From Minisyncoccota bacterium (GTDB taxonomy: Bacteria > Patescibacteriota > Minisyncoccia > Minisyncoccales > Minisyncoccaceae): 17,781 bases of DNA. Below are positions 7,292-13,511 of this stretch, one piece after another; the stretch's first letter is position 1; each line of letters opens with the position of its first letter. A program made the position numbers and the translations under genes. The notes below the pieces were generated by a model. That model was not told the DNA's origin and did no database searches. It saw nothing but the letters and a program-made list of their open reading frames with translations. The DNA lies in NCBI GenBank assembly GCA_028704295.1, contig JAQVLF010000008.1, positions 1,817 through 19,597 on the forward strand, given 5' to 3'.

Positions 7292-7939
7292 ATGAAAAAA
7301 GAAAAAGTCCAAATATTTATTGATGGCGGCAATTTTTATCATCTTGTACTAAAAAAACTTAACATTCAAGAAGATTATTTTCCTTTTGATGAGTTTGCAC
7401 ATTTTCTTGCAAATGGCAGAGAAATTACAAGTAAAAGATACTATGTAGGGACTGTCAGAGAAAAGGAAGGAGATGAAAGAAGCAAAGAAAGAATGTCAAG
7501 ACAAACACGCTTATTTGCCTTTTTAAAAAATAATCATTGGGAAATCAAAACAAGCAAACTGAGAATAAGAAATGAAAAGATTAAAATAGATGACAGGGTA
7601 AAAAATTATGAAGAACTTAAAAAGAAGGGGGTTCACGAAATTGAAATTGAAACAATGAGAGAAAAGGGTATAGATGTCAAATTAGCAACTGATTTGATTG
7701 TTGGTGCTATTGATAATAAATATGATACAGCAATTTTGGTTAGCTCCGATAGTGATCTTGTTCCTGCTCTTGATTGGATAAGAGAAAGAAAGCGCAAAAA
7801 AATCGAATATATTGGATTTTCCATAGTTGACAAAAAAGAAAAGAATAAAAGCACGAGGCCACTTCTTGCAATGATAAGATGCACTGATATTCAAAGAGTG
7901 CTTATTGAGTCTGATTTGAAACAATTTATTAGAAAATAG
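7292..7939 (+). CDS. NYN domain (LabA/DUF88-like, PIN fold) putative RNase
   Basis: 215 aa from the ATG at 7292. A GTG at 7265 is in frame but lies inside the terminator stem, so I reject it. The conserved acid-rich motifs of NYN proteins are present: VQIFIDGGNFYH with Asp11 and Asn14, EKGIDVKLATDLIVGA with Asp128 and Asp134, and ILVSSDSDLVPAL with Asp153 and Asp155. These form a PIN-like metal site expected to cleave RNA. A basic segment (RERKRKK, ~164-170) could contact nucleic acid. No Shine-Dalgarno sequence is present, and the start is 13 nt after a terminator hairpin. Cellular target is unknown; RNA processing or decay is an inference from the family. Confidence 0.88.
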   Translation: MKKEKVQIFIDGGNFYHLVLKKLNIQEDYFPFDEFAHFLANGREITSKRYYVGTVREKEGDERSKERMSRQTRLFAFLKNNHWEIKTSKLRIRNEKIKIDDRVKNYEELKKKGVHEIEIETMREKGIDVKLATDLIVGAIDNKYDTAILVSSDSDLVPALDWIRERKRKKIEYIGFSIVDKKEKNKSTRPLLAMIRCTDIQRVLIESDLKQFIRK

Positions 7940-7944
7940 ATACT

Positions 7945-7973
7945 TTGCGTAAAAAAATAATTTGTGTTAAAAT
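7945..7973 (+). promoter_or_regulatory. Extended -10 promoter for the FTR-LamG-pyrH run
   Basis: TTGCGT (7945-7950), a 17-bp spacer and TAAAAT (7968-7973, 5/6), with TG one base upstream of the -10 box. The predicted start near 7980 is about 4 nt before the ATG at 7984, so the mRNA would be essentially leaderless. Confidence 0.6.
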
Positions 7974-7983
7974 ATTTAACAAT

Positions 7984-8259
7984 ATGGAAGACAACATTCA
8001 AAAACTAATAAAAGAATACGAAGCTTATGCAGAAAAGCATGGATTTAAATTAAATCCTGATAGAAAAATTGTAGAGAATATTGTTAAAATGCTTCTTAAA
8101 AAAGAAGAAGAATTGGGAGAAAGATATTGTCCGTGCAGAAGATTAACTGGGGACGTTAATAAAGATAAAGAGATAATTTGTCCCTGCATATTTCATTTAG
8201 ATGAAATTGAAAAGGAGGGACATTGCCATTGCTTATTATTCGTTAAACAAAAATTATGA
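7984..8259 (+). CDS. Ferredoxin:thioredoxin reductase catalytic-chain-like Fe-S protein
   Basis: 91 aa from the ATG at 7984. An in-frame TTG at 7945 is the promoter -35 box and is rejected. The six FTR cysteines are present as CPC (49-51), CPC (66-68) and CHC (81-83). In the known enzyme four hold a 4Fe-4S cluster and two form the redox-active disulfide that reduces thioredoxin. The spacings here are 14 and 12 residues, against the 16 and 8 of the plant and cyanobacterial motif, so this is a divergent branch. No variable-chain partner is next to it. A thioredoxin gene lies at 13131 in the same run and is a candidate partner (inference). The stop overlaps the LamG prepilin A start by 4 nt. Confidence 0.88.
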   Translation: MEDNIQKLIKEYEAYAEKHGFKLNPDRKIVENIVKMLLKKEEELGERYCPCRRLTGDVNKDKEIICPCIFHLDEIEKEGHCHCLLFVKQKL

Positions 8260-8444
8260 AAAATAAATCCTTTACACTTATTGAGCTTTTAGTCGTCATT
8301 GTTATTGTTGGAGTATTAGCAGGCGTTATTATGGTGACTGTTTCTTCGTCTGTTTCTAATGCAACTTTGGCAAGAGCAAAAGCTTTTTCTTCAAATGTTC
8401 AAAACTCAATGCTTCTTAATTTAGTTTCTGAATGGACGTTTGAT
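8256..8444 (+). repeat. 5' block shared by the two LamG prepilin genes, copy A
   Basis: 189 bp matching 12199-12387 with 15 base differences by my count (about 92% identity). Only two of the 63 residues differ, so nearly all changes are silent. Similarity falls sharply just after the codons for WTFD. Confidence 0.9.
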
Positions 8445-9149
8445 AATATTCCTGACACTTATTTAAACACAGCCATACCAACAACTAGCAACTATATAGC
8501 GGACGAATGGGGAGTCAATGATGGAACGGTTTATGGAGATCCTGATCTTAAAAATGGAAATAATTGTGTTTTTGGAAAGTGTATAAGTTTTGATGGAAGT
8601 GGTGACTATATTGATTGCGGAAATAATTATAGTTTAAATATTACAGACGAGGTTACTATTAGTATGTGGGCTAAAAGTCAAGAAGTGAATAGCAACGTTA
8701 GGTGGCTAATTGGTAAAGGACTCTATAGAGAAGCTTTCTTGCTCGGTTTTTATAATGAGAAATTAATGTTTCATGGCTCAAGCGATGGTTCTTCATGGAT
8801 TTATTCAGTAAACGGTGGAACTGTTCAAAACAACACATGGTACTATATCGTACTAACTTTAGATAAGATAAACGGCGTTAAATTATATAAAAACGGCTCA
8901 TTAAGCGGAGATGATTCAAATGTATATAAGCTAAAATCAACTCAAAATAATGATTTATACATAGGAAGAAGAGGGTATTCAGATGAAATACATTTAGGTT
9001 CAATAGACGATGTAAGAATATACGATGCAGCATTATCTTCCGCTCAAATCAAGCAGAACTACATCGCAGGCTTAAACTCAATGCTTGCAAATGGAAATAT
9101 ATCTGAAGAAGAATTTAATCAAAGAATAAATAATTTAGCAACAAAATAA
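8256..9149 (+). CDS. LamG prepilin A: type IV prepilin N-terminus fused to a LamG/concanavalin domain
   Basis: 297 aa. Residues 1-30 are a class III (type IV) prepilin leader and hydrophobic helix, KNKSFTLIELLVVIVIVGV, with Glu at mature position 5. The residue before the predicted cleavage site is Ser rather than the usual Gly. Residues ~85-260 form a LamG-type jelly roll (CVFGKCISFDG, DYIDCG, VTISMWAK, a closing IDDVRIYDAAL). A conserved tail follows, containing QIKQNYIAGLNSMLANG. The product is probably a pilus-like or pseudopilin surface protein whose LamG domain binds a carbohydrate or protein. It overlaps the FTR-like gene by 4 nt and pyrH by 1 nt. Its first 63 codons and last 35 nearly match the gene at 12199, while the centre is strongly diverged. 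Confidence 0.9.
   Translation: MKNKSFTLIELLVVIVIVGVLAGVIMVTVSSSVSNATLARAKAFSSNVQNSMLLNLVSEWTFDNIPDTYLNTAIPTTSNYIADEWGVNDGTVYGDPDLKNGNNCVFGKCISFDGSGDYIDCGNNYSLNITDEVTISMWAKSQEVNSNVRWLIGKGLYREAFLLGFYNEKLMFHGSSDGSSWIYSVNGGTVQNNTWYYIVLTLDKINGVKLYKNGSLSGDDSNVYKLKSTQNNDLYIGRRGYSDEIHLGSIDDVRIYDAALSSAQIKQNYIAGLNSMLANGNISEEEFNQRINNLATK
9045..9149 (+). repeat. 3' block shared by the two LamG prepilin genes, copy A
   Basis: 105 bp matching 13021-13128 with about 7 substitutions and one 3-bp insertion in the other copy. It encodes the common C-terminal tail after the LamG domain. Confidence 0.88.
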
Positions 9150-9847
9150 TGAAAAAAACAAGAATACTTCTTAAATTAACAGGTGAGCTTTTTGGAAATG
9201 AAAATAGAGCAATTTCGCTTTTAAAATCAAAAGAAATTGCAAAAAAAATAATAAAGATAAAGAAGACTGGGATTGATCTTGCAATTGTTATTGGGGGAGG
9301 GAATATATTCAGAGGAAGAGAAGTTGGAGCAGAAAAGTTCGATAGAGCAGTAGCTGATAATATGGGAATGCTTGCAACAGTTATTAACGGATTAGCCTTG
9401 CAAGAATCCCTTGAAGGATTGGGCGAAGAAACACGAATGCTGACAGCTATTGAAATGCCTAAAGTAGCAGAGCCATTTTATAGAAGAAAGGCCCTATATC
9501 ATTTAAAAAAGAACCGTATTGTCATATTTTCAGGAGGAACGGGTAATCCATTTTTTACAACTGACACTGCAGCAGTTTTAAGAGCGTGTGAAATTAATGC
9601 CGACTATATTTTAAAAGCAACTGACGTTGATGGAATATATGATAAAGATCCTGACAAGAATAAAGATGCTAAATTGTATAAGACAGTTGCCTTTAATGAA
9701 GTCATTGAAAAGAATTTAAAAGTAATGGATTCAACTGCTTTTACATTATGCAGAGATAATAATATTCCTTTGATTGTTTTTAATGTTAATCATTTAGATA
9801 AAATAGATGATATTCTTAAAAACAAAGTGGGAACTTTAGTAAAATAG
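9149..9847 (+). CDS. pyrH: UMP kinase
   Basis: 232 aa, normal length for bacterial UMP kinase of the amino-acid-kinase fold, which makes UDP from UMP and ATP. Motifs: KLTGE (9-13), VIGGGNIFRGRE (47-58), DNMGMLATVINGLAL (70-84), SGGTGNPFFTTDTAA (128-142) and KATDVDGIYDKDP (156-168). All are characteristic, and the match is along the full length. The ATG shares one base with the upstream stop (TAATG). With pyrG at 15179 it supplies pyrimidine nucleotides, although the two lie in different transcription units. No Shine-Dalgarno sequence; translation probably follows from the upstream gene. Confidence 0.97.
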   Translation: MKKTRILLKLTGELFGNENRAISLLKSKEIAKKIIKIKKTGIDLAIVIGGGNIFRGREVGAEKFDRAVADNMGMLATVINGLALQESLEGLGEETRMLTAIEMPKVAEPFYRRKALYHLKKNRIVIFSGGTGNPFFTTDTAAVLRACEINADYILKATDVDGIYDKDPDKNKDAKLYKTVAFNEVIEKNLKVMDSTAFTLCRDNNIPLIVFNVNHLDKIDDILKNKVGTLVK

Positions 9848-9849
9848 TT

Positions 9850-10626
9850 ATGAGTGATTATTACAACGCAAGAAGAACAAATGGGTTATTTGATCCTAAG
9901 TCAAAGACACCATTTAAATTAAGTAGATCTAAAATAGATTTGTTTGTTGAGTGCCCACAATGCTTCTATTTAGATAGAAGATTAGGAGTTGGAAGACCCC
10001 CTGGTTTTCCTTTTACATTAAATAGTGCCGTTGATACACTTCTTAAAAAAGAATTTGACCTCTTAAGAAAAAATGGAATTCCACACCCTTTATTTGAAGA
10101 ATTTGGAATAGAGGCTATTCCTTTTTCTTGCAATAAATTAGACGATTACAGAAACACTTTTATAGGGGTGCAATATTTGCATGAACCATCTAATTTTTTA
10201 GTTTTTGGAGGAGTGGATGATTTATGGATCAATCCAAATAGCGAAATAATCATTGTTGATTACAAAGCAACTGCCAAACAAGGAGAAGTTAATTTAGATG
10301 CTGAGTGGCAAAAAGGATACAAAAGACAGATGGAAGTTTATCAATGGCTTGTTAGAAATAATGGTTATGAAGTTTCTAATACTGGATACTTTGTATATTG
10401 TAATGGTGATGTGGGGCGGGATAAATTTGATGCTAAATTAGATTTTAACATCAAAATCATTCCTTATACTGGAGATACTTCATGGATTGAGCCTAAATTA
10501 ATGGAAATTAAAGATTGCTTAACGAAGGATGAAATTCCTGAAATGAGTCCTGATTGCGACTATTGTAATTACAGAAAAGAAGCAGTTATTGCAAAAATTA
10601 AATTTGATAAAAAATACAAGAAGTGA
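9850..10626 (+). CDS. PD-(D/E)XK nuclease, Cas4/RecB-like, with four-cysteine Fe-S signature
   Basis: 258 aa. Nuclease core: FGGVDDLW (Asp123/Asp124), IIIVDYKAT (Asp137, Lys139) and the QxxxY motif QMEVY (Gln160, Tyr164). This is the RecB/Cas4 arrangement. Cysteines flank the core: CPQC at 35-38 near the N-terminus and CDYC at 236-239 near the C-terminus, as expected for an iron-sulfur staple of the Cas4/AddB type. The N-terminal LSRSKIDLFVECPQCF motif is typical of the family. No cas genes are near, so a DNA-repair role beside xseA and xseB is more likely than CRISPR adaptation. The gene starts 2 nt after pyrH. Confidence 0.85.
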   Translation: MSDYYNARRTNGLFDPKSKTPFKLSRSKIDLFVECPQCFYLDRRLGVGRPPGFPFTLNSAVDTLLKKEFDLLRKNGIPHPLFEEFGIEAIPFSCNKLDDYRNTFIGVQYLHEPSNFLVFGGVDDLWINPNSEIIIVDYKATAKQGEVNLDAEWQKGYKRQMEVYQWLVRNNGYEVSNTGYFVYCNGDVGRDKFDAKLDFNIKIIPYTGDTSWIEPKLMEIKDCLTKDEIPEMSPDCDYCNYRKEAVIAKIKFDKKYKK

Positions 10627-10645
10627 TATATATTTCTCAGAACAT

Positions 10646-10651
10646 AAGGAG
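10646..10651 (+). promoter_or_regulatory. Ribosome binding site AAGGAG
   Basis: AAGGAG is followed by 5 nt and the ATG at 10657. It is a consensus Shine-Dalgarno sequence in a window where few genes have one. It is the main reason to accept the small gene that follows and to reject the overlapping frame. Confidence 0.8.
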
Positions 10652-10656
10652 AAATT

Positions 10657-10890
10657 ATGGAAAGGTTGGCCTTTGCTTCTGAGATTGCTAAGGAAGGAAT
10701 ATCCACTGATGAAATTATTGAAATTTCAACAACGGATATTCAGAACTTGCATGATTATGAGCCTAAAAGAAATATTGTTTACAAAAAGAGTGAATTTCAT
10801 ATTTCGACCGTTGAAAGGAAATGTTTCATTTCAGATGGTATTGGCGTAATTGTATTTTTCAGACGCCCGTCTTCATTAAAACGGGCTTAA
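10657..10890 (+). CDS. Small protein of unknown function between the nuclease and xseA
   Basis: 77 aa, not recognised. It has a consensus AAGGAG ribosome binding site. The N-terminal half is acidic and probably helical (EIAKEGISTDEIIEIS). The C-terminal half is more hydrophobic and basic (ISDGIGVIVFFRR). There are no cysteine pairs, signal peptide or clear DNA-binding motif. The last nine codons run through a terminator stem, and the stop codon lies between stem and U-tract. An overlapping frame starting at 10589 lacks a ribosome binding site and is treated as chance. Position suggests co-transcription with the PD-(D/E)XK nuclease. An accessory or inhibitor role for that nuclease is possible, but nothing in the sequence shows it. 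Confidence 0.6.
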   Translation: MERLAFASEIAKEGISTDEIIEISTTDIQNLHDYEPKRNIVYKKSEFHISTVERKCFISDGIGVIVFFRRPSSLKRA

Positions 10891-10896
10891 TTTTTT
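10865..10896 (+). terminator. Intrinsic terminator immediately before xseA
   Basis: GCCCGT (10865-10870) pairs with ACGGGC (10881-10886) around a 10-nt loop. TTAA and then TTTTTT (10891-10896) follow. The xseA ATG is at 10900, three bases after the U-tract. It probably ends the pyrH-nuclease-small-gene transcript, and if leaky it would also set the level of xseA. Confidence 0.75.
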
Positions 10897-10899
10897 AAA

Positions 10900-12021
10900 A
10901 TGTACAAAGAAACATTAAAAAATATAGTATTCACGGTTTCTGAATACATTGAATTCTTAAACAATGTTCTTTTAAGCTGCGAAGCTAAAGTAGAGGGGGA
11001 AGTTAATCAAGTTAAAAAAAGCACAAAAGGACATGTGTATTTTTCTATTAAAGATAACGAAGGTAGCATCTTAGACTGCGTCATTTGGAATTACTATTAC
11101 AGAATCTGCGGAGTTAATTTAGAGGAAGGCATGCATATTGTTTTATCTGGTGTTCCTAGTATTTACGCTGGTTCAGGAAGATTAAGCTTCAAAGCCTCAA
11201 CAATCGAACTTATAGGAGCAGGCGCTCTTAAAAAACAATATGAGGAACTAAAGAAAAAGCTTCAAAAACAAGGAGCTTTTGATAGGCAAATGCAATTAAA
11301 AGAATATCCACAAACTATTGGGGTTATTACTTCAAAGCAGGGAGCTGTTATACATGACTTTTTGAATAATTTAGGAAAGTATAATTTCAAAATTGAGTTT
11401 ATTGATTCAAGAGTAGAGGGAGCAGAGGCAATCGAAGATTTAATCTCATCCATTAAAACATTTAAAAAAATAAAGATTGACTCCCTTGTTGTTATGAGAG
11501 GAGGAGGAGCTAAGAACTCTTTTGATGTTTTTAATAACGAGGCTGTTATTAAAGAAATAATCAATTATCCATGTCCAGTTATTTCAGGGTTAGGACATCA
11601 CGAAGATGTGCCTCTTTTTGCATTAGCTTCTGATTACTCAGTCTCAACTCCAACAGCTGCTGCGCATCTTTTAAATTCTTCTTGGGATGAACTCATATTT
11701 AAAATTGATAGAAATGAACAATATATTTTTGAAAGGTATAATAATTTATTAAATGATATTGAATCAAAAATTGAAAAAGCATTTCAAATCTTTAATATTT
11801 TTGAAAACAAGCTTAAAGAGATTAATGAAAAGATTAATTTCTTTGAAAAGGAAGTATATTTAAATGATCCAAAAAGACAATTAAAATTAGGCTATTCAAT
11901 TGCAAGAAAAGATGGTAAAATCATTAAAAGTATTAAAGGAATCAATAAAGAAGATTTGATTGACTTAGAGGTTCGAGATGGTATAATTAAATCAAAAGCA
12001 TATGGCAAAGAAAGAAGATAA
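10900..12021 (+). CDS. xseA: Exodeoxyribonuclease VII large subunit
   Basis: 373 aa, against about 450 in E. coli and Bacillus. With XseB it degrades single-stranded DNA to short oligonucleotides. The N-terminal OB fold (~12-105) begins FTVSEYIEFLNNVL. The catalytic domain has GVITSKQGAVIHDFL (~141-155), RGGGAKNSFDVFNNE (~200-214), PVISGLGHHED (~226-236) and STPTAAA (~249-255). The region equivalent to GHETD reads GHHED, so the metal-site neighbourhood is slightly altered but retains an Asp. The length difference lies mostly in the central coiled coil (~260-325). No Shine-Dalgarno sequence; the ATG is three bases after a terminator U-tract. It overlaps xseB by 20 nt. Confidence 0.93.
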   Translation: MYKETLKNIVFTVSEYIEFLNNVLLSCEAKVEGEVNQVKKSTKGHVYFSIKDNEGSILDCVIWNYYYRICGVNLEEGMHIVLSGVPSIYAGSGRLSFKASTIELIGAGALKKQYEELKKKLQKQGAFDRQMQLKEYPQTIGVITSKQGAVIHDFLNNLGKYNFKIEFIDSRVEGAEAIEDLISSIKTFKKIKIDSLVVMRGGGAKNSFDVFNNEAVIKEIINYPCPVISGLGHHEDVPLFALASDYSVSTPTAAAHLLNSSWDELIFKIDRNEQYIFERYNNLLNDIESKIEKAFQIFNIFENKLKEINEKINFFEKEVYLNDPKRQLKLGYSIARKDGKIIKSIKGINKEDLIDLEVRDGIIKSKAYGKERR

Positions 12022-12202
12022 AAACTTAGGACAATTAATTCAAAGTCTCTCAGATATTTCTGATTGGTTTAACAATCAAGAAGAAATTGACATTGAGCTT
12101 GGCCTTAAAAAGATTAAAGAAGCAACTTCTTTAATTAAAGAAAGTAGAAAAAAGTTGAAAGAAGTTGAAAATGAATTTAAAGAAATTAAAAAAGAACTAT
12201 GA
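12002..12202 (+). CDS. xseB: Exodeoxyribonuclease VII small subunit
   Basis: 66 aa. Several XseB copies wrap the helical arm of XseA. It has the expected two-helix pattern: LGQLIQSLSDISDWFNNQE, then a second helix containing ELGLKKIKEATSLIKE and a lysine/glutamate-rich end. Length and charge pattern match the family. Position confirms it: it starts 20 nt inside xseA in another frame and ends with a 4-nt overlap into the second LamG prepilin gene. Confidence 0.85.
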   Translation: MAKKEDKNLGQLIQSLSDISDWFNNQEEIDIELGLKKIKEATSLIKESRKKLKEVENEFKEIKKEL

Positions 12203-12387
12203 AAAACAAATCCTTTACATTAATTGAGCTTTTAGTCGTCATTGTAATTATTGGAGTATTGGCAGGGGTTATTATGGTGACTGTTTCTTCGTCTGTTTCT
12301 AATGCAACCTTTGCTCGTGCTAAAGCTTTTTCTTCAAATGTTCAAAACTCAATGCTACTTAATTTAGTTTCTGAGTGGACGTTTGAT
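12199..12387 (+). repeat. 5' block shared by the two LamG prepilin genes, copy B
   Basis: Partner of 8256-8444, with 15 differences in 189 bp. It includes a long identical run that covers the codons for MVTVSSSVSNA. Confidence 0.9.
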
Positions 12388-13128
12388 GAAGGAAGTAATC
12401 AGACAATTAATAGAGCCGCTACCAATGACGATGTTAAGGATAATTGGGGAATTAATAATGGAACAATAGTTGCTACACACGAGCCAACAGTAATGGGAAA
12501 TAATAATTGTGTCTATGGAAAATGCTTGAATTTTAATAATACGGAATCAGATTATATCAATTGCGGCAACGATTCAAGCTTAATATTTAGCGATGGTTTA
12601 TCCATATCAATGTGGGTTAAACCAAGACTATCGGTTGATGTCGATAACGGTCATCTAATTAGAAGAGATGGAAATTTTAGTTCTGGTAATAATGGATTTT
12701 ATCTATTTAGACAAAGTAGTGATGTGTTTCAATTGCAATTATTAGACCACGGTGCGACTAATACAACCACCCTGTCTTCAACATCTTATACAATTCCTGC
12801 GGGGGAGTGGATACATTTGGTTGCTCTAACAGATAGGACAACAGTTAAACTTTATATCAATGGAAGTTTAAATAATCAATGTGATGATCTGACAAGTGAT
12901 AATTTAGGAGCAACTACCACAAGCATGTATATTGGCTCAAACAATGGAGCAGCAAATGTTAATTATTTTAATGGAGCAATGGATGATATAAGATTGTATA
13001 ATAAAGCTTTATCTCAAGCCCAAATCAAACAAAACTACATCGCAGGCCTAAACTCAATGCTTGCAAATGGAAACATCTCTGAAGAAGAATTTAGTCAAAG
13101 AATAAATAACTTAGCAATAACAAAATAA
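12199..13128 (+). CDS. LamG prepilin B: second prepilin-LamG fusion
   Basis: 309 aa. It has the same build as prepilin A: leader and helix with FTLIELLVVIVIIGV (Ser before the cleavage site, Glu5 present), a LamG domain (~90-270; CVYGKCLNFNN, DYINCG, LSISMWVKP, MDDIRLYNKAL) and the shared tail with YIAGLNSMLANGNISEEEF. The LamG core differs strongly from copy A in sequence and loop lengths and carries an extra Cys (QCDD), while the ends are nearly identical. It overlaps xseB by 4 nt, and thioredoxin begins 2 nt downstream. Being co-transcribed with housekeeping genes suggests constant expression. The LamG ligand is unknown. Confidence 0.9.
   Translation: MKNKSFTLIELLVVIVIIGVLAGVIMVTVSSSVSNATFARAKAFSSNVQNSMLLNLVSEWTFDEGSNQTINRAATNDDVKDNWGINNGTIVATHEPTVMGNNNCVYGKCLNFNNTESDYINCGNDSSLIFSDGLSISMWVKPRLSVDVDNGHLIRRDGNFSSGNNGFYLFRQSSDVFQLQLLDHGATNTTTLSSTSYTIPAGEWIHLVALTDRTTVKLYINGSLNNQCDDLTSDNLGATTTSMYIGSNNGAANVNYFNGAMDDIRLYNKALSQAQIKQNYIAGLNSMLANGNISEEEFSQRINNLAITK
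13021..13128 (+). repeat. 3' block shared by the two LamG prepilin genes, copy B
   Basis: Partner of 9045-9149, longer by one ATA codon near the stop. Similarity begins at the codons for QIKQNYIAG, right after the last LamG strand. Confidence 0.88.
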
Positions 13129-13130
13129 TT

Positions 13131-13445
13131 ATGGAGAATTTAACAGACCAAAACTTTGAAGATGTTGTTTTAAATGCAGACAAGCCTGTAATTGTTGATT
13201 TTTGGGCAGAATGGTGTCCTCCATGCAAAAAATTAGGACCAGTTATCGAAAAAGTAGCAGAAGAGTATAAAGATAAGGTGTATGTTTATAAAGTAAATGT
13301 GGATGACAATCCAATTCTAGGACAAACCTTTAGTATAGAAGTAATTCCAACGGTAATACTATTTAAGGGGCAAGATGCTATTTCTGGCTTTGTTGGATTT
13401 AGGGAAGAGGACGAGATTAAAAAGTGGATAGACAAAAATATTTAA
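13131..13445 (+). CDS. trxA: Thioredoxin with CPPC active site
   Basis: 104 aa, standard single-domain thioredoxin. The fold markers are present: VDFWAEWC, the active site WCPPC (Cys29, Cys32) and the cis-proline in EVIPTVILF. The dipeptide between the cysteines is Pro-Pro rather than the usual Gly-Pro; in thioredoxin-fold proteins this dipeptide tunes redox potential. There is no signal peptide, so it is cytoplasmic. It is the last gene of the run that begins with the FTR-like protein at 7984, a plausible electron donor. It starts 2 nt after the prepilin B stop without a Shine-Dalgarno sequence. Confidence 0.94.
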   Translation: MENLTDQNFEDVVLNADKPVIVDFWAEWCPPCKKLGPVIEKVAEEYKDKVYVYKVNVDDNPILGQTFSIEVIPTVILFKGQDAISGFVGFREEDEIKKWIDKNI

Positions 13446-13454
13446 AACACTTTT

Positions 13455-13488
13455 TTGCATATTTTTCAAGATTGTTTTTGATATGCAA
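13455..13488 (+). repeat. 8-bp inverted repeat around the -35 box of the protease promoter
   Basis: TTGCATAT (13455-13462) and ATATGCAA (13481-13488) are exact inverted copies, 18 nt apart. The right arm lies in the promoter spacer and the -35 box lies between the arms. It could be a regulator site or part of a weak terminator for the thioredoxin transcript. AT-rich composition makes chance possible. Confidence 0.45.
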
Positions 13489-13500
13489 TTGTGGTATAAA
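13472..13500 (+). promoter_or_regulatory. Extended -10 promoter for the S41 protease-rplI-pyrG operon
   Basis: TTGTTT (13472-13477), a 17-bp spacer and TATAAA (13495-13500), with TG one base upstream of the -10 box. The expected start near 13507 is about 5 nt before the ATG at 13512. There is no Shine-Dalgarno sequence, so this is another near-leaderless mRNA. Confidence 0.65.
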
Positions 13501-13511
13501 GAGTAAAAATT

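Noticed and set aside
7945..7947. TTG start for the FTR-like protein
   Set aside because: It coincides with the -35 box of a good promoter and adds 13 residues with no family similarity. The ATG at 7984 fits better.
9850..10626. The Cas4-like nuclease as part of a CRISPR or defence island
   Set aside because: No cas1, cas2, repeats or other defence genes occur nearby. Neighbours are pyrH and xseA.
10589..10849. 86-codon + strand frame overlapping the nuclease and small gene
   Set aside because: No ribosome binding site and no recognisable features. The competing frame at 10657 has a consensus Shine-Dalgarno sequence.
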